Assembly (NCBI GenBank): GCA_021793945.1
Contig: JAJYRT010000018.1
Span: 1 to 7,566 of the forward strand
DNA length: 7,566 nt
From: Thermoplasmata archaeon
GTDB taxonomy: Archaea; Thermoplasmatota; Thermoplasmata; Thermoplasmatales; Thermoplasmataceae
Reading direction: 5' to 3'
This document shows, in pieces, positions 5,663-7,566 of this stretch. The notes beneath the pieces are model-generated. The model had not been told where the DNA came from, made no database searches, and saw only the letters and a program-made list of their open reading frames with translations. Positions within the stretch are counted from its first letter, which is position 1, and each line of letters begins with the position of its first letter. Both the position numbers and the translations under genes were made by a program.

Positions 5663-6271
5663 GTGTATATTCCGGATTATTTCGGACAAAAGGATTTCGA
5701 CGAGATAAGACGCTTCGTCGAGGAGAACCCGTTCGCTTTCCTCCTCTTCCCCGTGGGAGATGAAGTTACCACAACCCTCATACCTCTCATTCACGAAGTC
5801 GAGGATGGGAAGCTTGTCGTATACGGCCATATGGCCAAAAACAATCCACAGTGGAAGAAGGCAATGGACAGGAAGGTCACCATACTGTTTTTCGGGCCTC
5901 ACCACTACATCTCACCCAGATGGTATGAGATAAGGAAATCCGTTCCGACCTGGAACTATGTTTCCGTCAGGATCACGGGCACCCTCAAGGTGATGGAAAG
6001 GAAGGACACTGAGGATTTCCTGATCAGGCTGTCAACATTCCTGGACGCAGAGTGGCGCAAGGAGGGGAGAGAAAAGGAAGCCTACTACCAGAAAATGGTT
6101 GAGGAGATTGTTGCTTTCAGGGTAGAATCACAGACAGTGGATGCTGGATGGAAGTTGAGCCAGAACCACCCCATGAGCGACAGAAAGGGAGTTGTTGAAA
6201 ACCTTGAGAAGGCTGGTGACGATGATGCCCGCAAAATGGCAGGCATGATGAGGAAAATGATGGAAAAATAG
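5663..6271 (+). CDS. PaiB-family FMN-binding protein (putative negative regulator)
   Basis: A 202-residue protein of the split-barrel flavin-binding fold, matching PaiB along its whole length. It begins M-Y-I-P-x-x-F, the family's usual first residues, which fixes the GTG at 5663 as start. Conserved blocks follow: N-P-F-A-F-L (22-27), G-H-M-A-K-N-N-P-Q-W (55-64), F-F-G-P-H-H-Y-I-S-P-R-W-Y (76-88), V-P-T-W-N-Y-V-S-V (94-102) and K-L-S-Q-N (164-168). PaiB was described in Bacillus as a repressor of sporulation and protease genes. Homologues bind FMN or haem, so in an archaeon the role is more safely called flavin-dependent or unknown. The tail (about 185-202) is charged and rich in Met and Lys. 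It is transcribed alone and is convergent with the flavoprotein reductase gene, with only 34 bases between them. Confidence 0.88.
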   Translation: MYIPDYFGQKDFDEIRRFVEENPFAFLLFPVGDEVTTTLIPLIHEVEDGKLVVYGHMAKNNPQWKKAMDRKVTILFFGPHHYISPRWYEIRKSVPTWNYVSVRITGTLKVMERKDTEDFLIRLSTFLDAEWRKEGREKEAYYQKMVEEIVAFRVESQTVDAGWKLSQNHPMSDRKGVVENLEKAGDDDARKMAGMMRKMMEK

Positions 6272-6305
6272 GTCTTCCAGCATCAATCTTTACACGGTGA
6301 CAGAT

Positions 6306-7070
6306 TCAATAGCCAAGAAACTGCTCCGTACGAATCCTGTTTCTATCCACGCCGAGATCTGATACTATCACGCGTGTTTCTTCATCGACCATTCTCGGAG
6401 GGCCGCATATATAGAACATGGCATTATCCAATTCCTCAACGTTAGCCCTGATAAATTCCTGGTCGACCCTCCCCCTGTGCAGGTTTCCGGATCCCTCTGG
6501 TTCGCCCGTTACAGTGTAGAATATCTTTAGCCGAGAATCTCCGGTAGCCAACCCATCAAGTTCTTTCCTGAAGATTAGACTATTTGAAGTTTTCCCGGAA
6601 TAGAGGAGGCGGATCCTGAAATTCCCATTCATGGAAAGGGCATATTTTATCATGCTCCTGAATGGTGTTATACCTATCCCGCCTGCGACCAGCACAATAA
6701 TCCTTTCCTTCCACAGGCTAGGCTCAAAGATGAACTTCCCTATGGCACCAAAGACATCAACTTCCTCTCCCTTATCCAATGAATCAAGCTTCCTCTTGAA
6801 GGGTGAATCCATGGGTTCGATGCTTGTTGTTATGCCTATGTATTTTCCTTCCAGGGGTGATGTGGAGATTGAGAAATGCCGCATCTTTCCTCGCTGGTCT
6901 CCCTCAAGATCCGGAAAGCGTATTATTACATGCTGCCCCGGCAAAAAGTACATCTGAGTTTCAGTCGATTCAAAGATGAAACTCTTCACGCCATCCGCTT
7001 CATTCTTCTTTTCCTTTAATCTGAAACGTTTCCATCCAGTTCCATCCACCTTACGATTTCCGTTATCCAT
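6306..7070 (-). CDS. Ferredoxin-NADP-reductase-like FAD oxidoreductase
   Basis: A 254-residue soluble flavoprotein of the FNR superfamily. The FAD-binding beta barrel holds P-G-Q-H-V (44-48) and R-H-F-S-I-S-T-S (64-71), the RxFS motif that contacts the flavin. The NAD(P)H domain holds A-G-G-I-G-I-T-P-F (129-137), Y-S-G (157-159) and Y-I-C-G-P-P (220-225), and the chain ends E-Q-F-L-G-Y. There is no C-terminal [2Fe-2S] domain and no cysteine cluster, so it would pass electrons between NAD(P)H and a separate partner such as ferredoxin or an oxygenase component. A GTG at 7082 could add four residues, but ATG 7070 is preferred: AAAGGTGG (7079-7086 on the minus strand) sits 8 bases upstream as a Shine-Dalgarno sequence, and the GTG lies inside it. 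The start is one base past the TAA of the TnpB relic. Confidence 0.85.
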   Translation of the reverse strand: MDNGNRKVDGTGWKRFRLKEKKNEADGVKSFIFESTETQMYFLPGQHVIIRFPDLEGDQRGKMRHFSISTSPLEGKYIGITTSIEPMDSPFKRKLDSLDKGEEVDVFGAIGKFIFEPSLWKERIIVLVAGGIGITPFRSMIKYALSMNGNFRIRLLYSGKTSNSLIFRKELDGLATGDSRLKIFYTVTGEPEGSGNLHRGRVDQEFIRANVEELDNAMFYICGPPRMVDEETRVIVSDLGVDRNRIRTEQFLGY

Positions 7071-7078
7071 GTTAACAT

Positions 7079-7086
7079 CCACCTTT
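7079..7086 (-). promoter_or_regulatory. Shine-Dalgarno sequence deciding the reductase start
   Basis: AAAGGTGG on the minus strand, 8 bases before ATG 7070. It is the clearest ribosome-binding site in the window; the other genes look leaderless. It implies the reductase mRNA has a leader, either because it starts upstream or because translation is coupled to the relic frame ending at 7072. Confidence 0.6.
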
Positions 7087-7108
7087 GGAAATTATCATCT
7101 GTCTGATG

Positions 7109-7114
7109 CTTAAA
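7109..7114 (-). promoter_or_regulatory. possible TATA element for the reductase inside the TnpB relic
   Basis: TTTAAG on the minus strand lies about 23 bases ahead of the ribosome-binding site. A transcript starting about 25 bases downstream would have a leader of some 15 bases carrying the AAAGGTGG. A second A/T stretch (GCTATACC, about 7120-7127) is an alternative. Both are weak matches. Confidence 0.25.
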
Positions 7115-7566
7115 CTTCTTGGGTATAGCTCTACACCCTCTATCCCGTTCGCAAAAGCTTCGGGGATTGCTCTTCTTATTATGTTACACGATCCATTGAG
7201 ATCGGCATGGATCAGTGTGCCGTTTGCAGATTGGCACGCGCCTCTCCTGATTCTCTTTCCCATGTTGATAGACTGTTTCCGTCCATTGTTGTGACCTATG
7301 ACGATTGTATCGATGTTCAGGCTCTTCGCATAAGCTATGGTTGCTTTCGAGACCTTATGCATGATGTCCCCTACTTTCCTGGTTCTATCCATTAAGAGTT
7401 TCATTATTTTTTTTGGCGTCCTATATTTCATTTCAGACCTCCAGGAATCCGCGGAATCCCCTTCCACTGTAAAAAGAGGATGCGCCGTTATGGTACACGA
7501 ATACTGTTCCGTAACGCCTGTCGGCAAAAATAGCTCCTCCAAGCTTCCTTATATCGGGCGGTGTTT

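Larger units (their letters stand above)
7072..7566 (-). pseudogene. Decayed TnpB (IS200/IS605-type OrfB), frameshifted and internally deleted, runs off edge
   Basis: The downstream frame (from about 7477 to TAA at 7072) has family features: a D-I-M-H-K-V-S-K helix, I-D-T-I-V-I-G-H-N-N-G, S-I-N-M-G-K-R, and the C-terminal G-T-L-I-H-A-D-L-N-G-S-C-N-I-I block with the RuvC-III Asp, then A-F-A-N-G-I-E-G-V. Upstream of the A5 run at 7471-7475 this frame hits a stop at 7549-7551. The neighbouring frame is open there to the window edge and reads ...KLGGAIFADRRYGTVFVYHNGASS, the expected N-terminal continuation. Removing one base from the A5 run would join the two. Intact relatives have roughly 50-60 residues between S-I-N-M-G-K-R and the (G-K)-R-I-x-R-G segment, including an E-E-S-Y-T-S-K region and the zinc-finger start. 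Here G-K-R runs directly into I-R-R-G (about 7249-7260), so that part is gone. TnpB is an RNA-guided nuclease of transposons; this copy should be inactive. No tnpA or element end was recognised. Confidence 0.75.

Noticed and set aside
7094..7108. Small inverted repeat (CATC/GATG) as the IS200/IS605 right-end hairpin
   Set aside because: A 4-bp stem is too short, it lies inside the tnpB frame, and no tnpA or left end is available to support it.
7072..7566. A nuclease-dead TnpB-derived regulator (TldR-like) instead of a pseudogene
   Set aside because: Loss of the catalytic region would fit, but the separate frameshift and missing zinc-finger part point to plain decay. It could be revisited if the homopolymer proves to be a sequencing error.
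1..7566. CRISPR arrays, tRNA or rRNA genes
   Set aside because: No regularly spaced repeats of suitable length and no cloverleaf-like or rRNA-like stretch were seen on either strand by eye.

Overview
The window looks like archaeal chromosome, probably from the Thermoplasmata (a Thermoplasma/Ferroplasma/Cuniculiplasma-like lineage). The reasons are AT-rich TATA boxes about 20-30 bases before several start codons with no Shine-Dalgarno sequence (leaderless genes), an Lrp/AsnC regulator, and a mix of small metabolic genes that resembles those genomes. The lineage is inferred from style and cannot be proven here.

Layout. Positions 1-300 hold the C-terminal ligand-binding (RAM) half of an Lrp/AsnC regulator whose DNA-binding half lies off the left edge. 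At 393-2223 are two same-strand genes: a duplicated carboxymuconolactone decarboxylase/AhpD-like protein that has lost its CxxC pair, and a ten-helix TDT (TehA/SLAC1/Mae1-type) transporter. A GrpB-family protein (2324-2863) is on the minus strand, convergent with the transporter. The 259-base divergent spacer 2864-3122 carries a repeat pair next to the grpB TATA box, a 14-bp palindrome, and a small open frame of doubtful status.

At 3123-4922 is the most notable gene: a 599-residue fusion of a PD-(D/E)XK-type nuclease domain and a DUF2075/Schlafen-group-3-type superfamily 1 helicase. It is a candidate nucleic-acid-processing or anti-virus effector. It is followed by a DUF998 membrane protein (4965-5552) and a PaiB-type FMN-binding protein (5663-6271), each with its own TATA box.

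The right end is on the minus strand. A ferredoxin-NADP-reductase-like flavoprotein (6306-7070) starts one base after the stop codon of a decayed TnpB gene (7072-7566, running off the edge). The TnpB copy has a frameshift at an A5 run and an apparent in-frame internal deletion, so it is a transposon relic. The flavoprotein gene has a good Shine-Dalgarno sequence and a possible promoter, both lying inside the relic.

The genes do not form one pathway. The window reads as a set of short, independently promoted units, with accessory character around the nuclease-helicase and the TnpB relic. No tRNA, rRNA or CRISPR array was seen.
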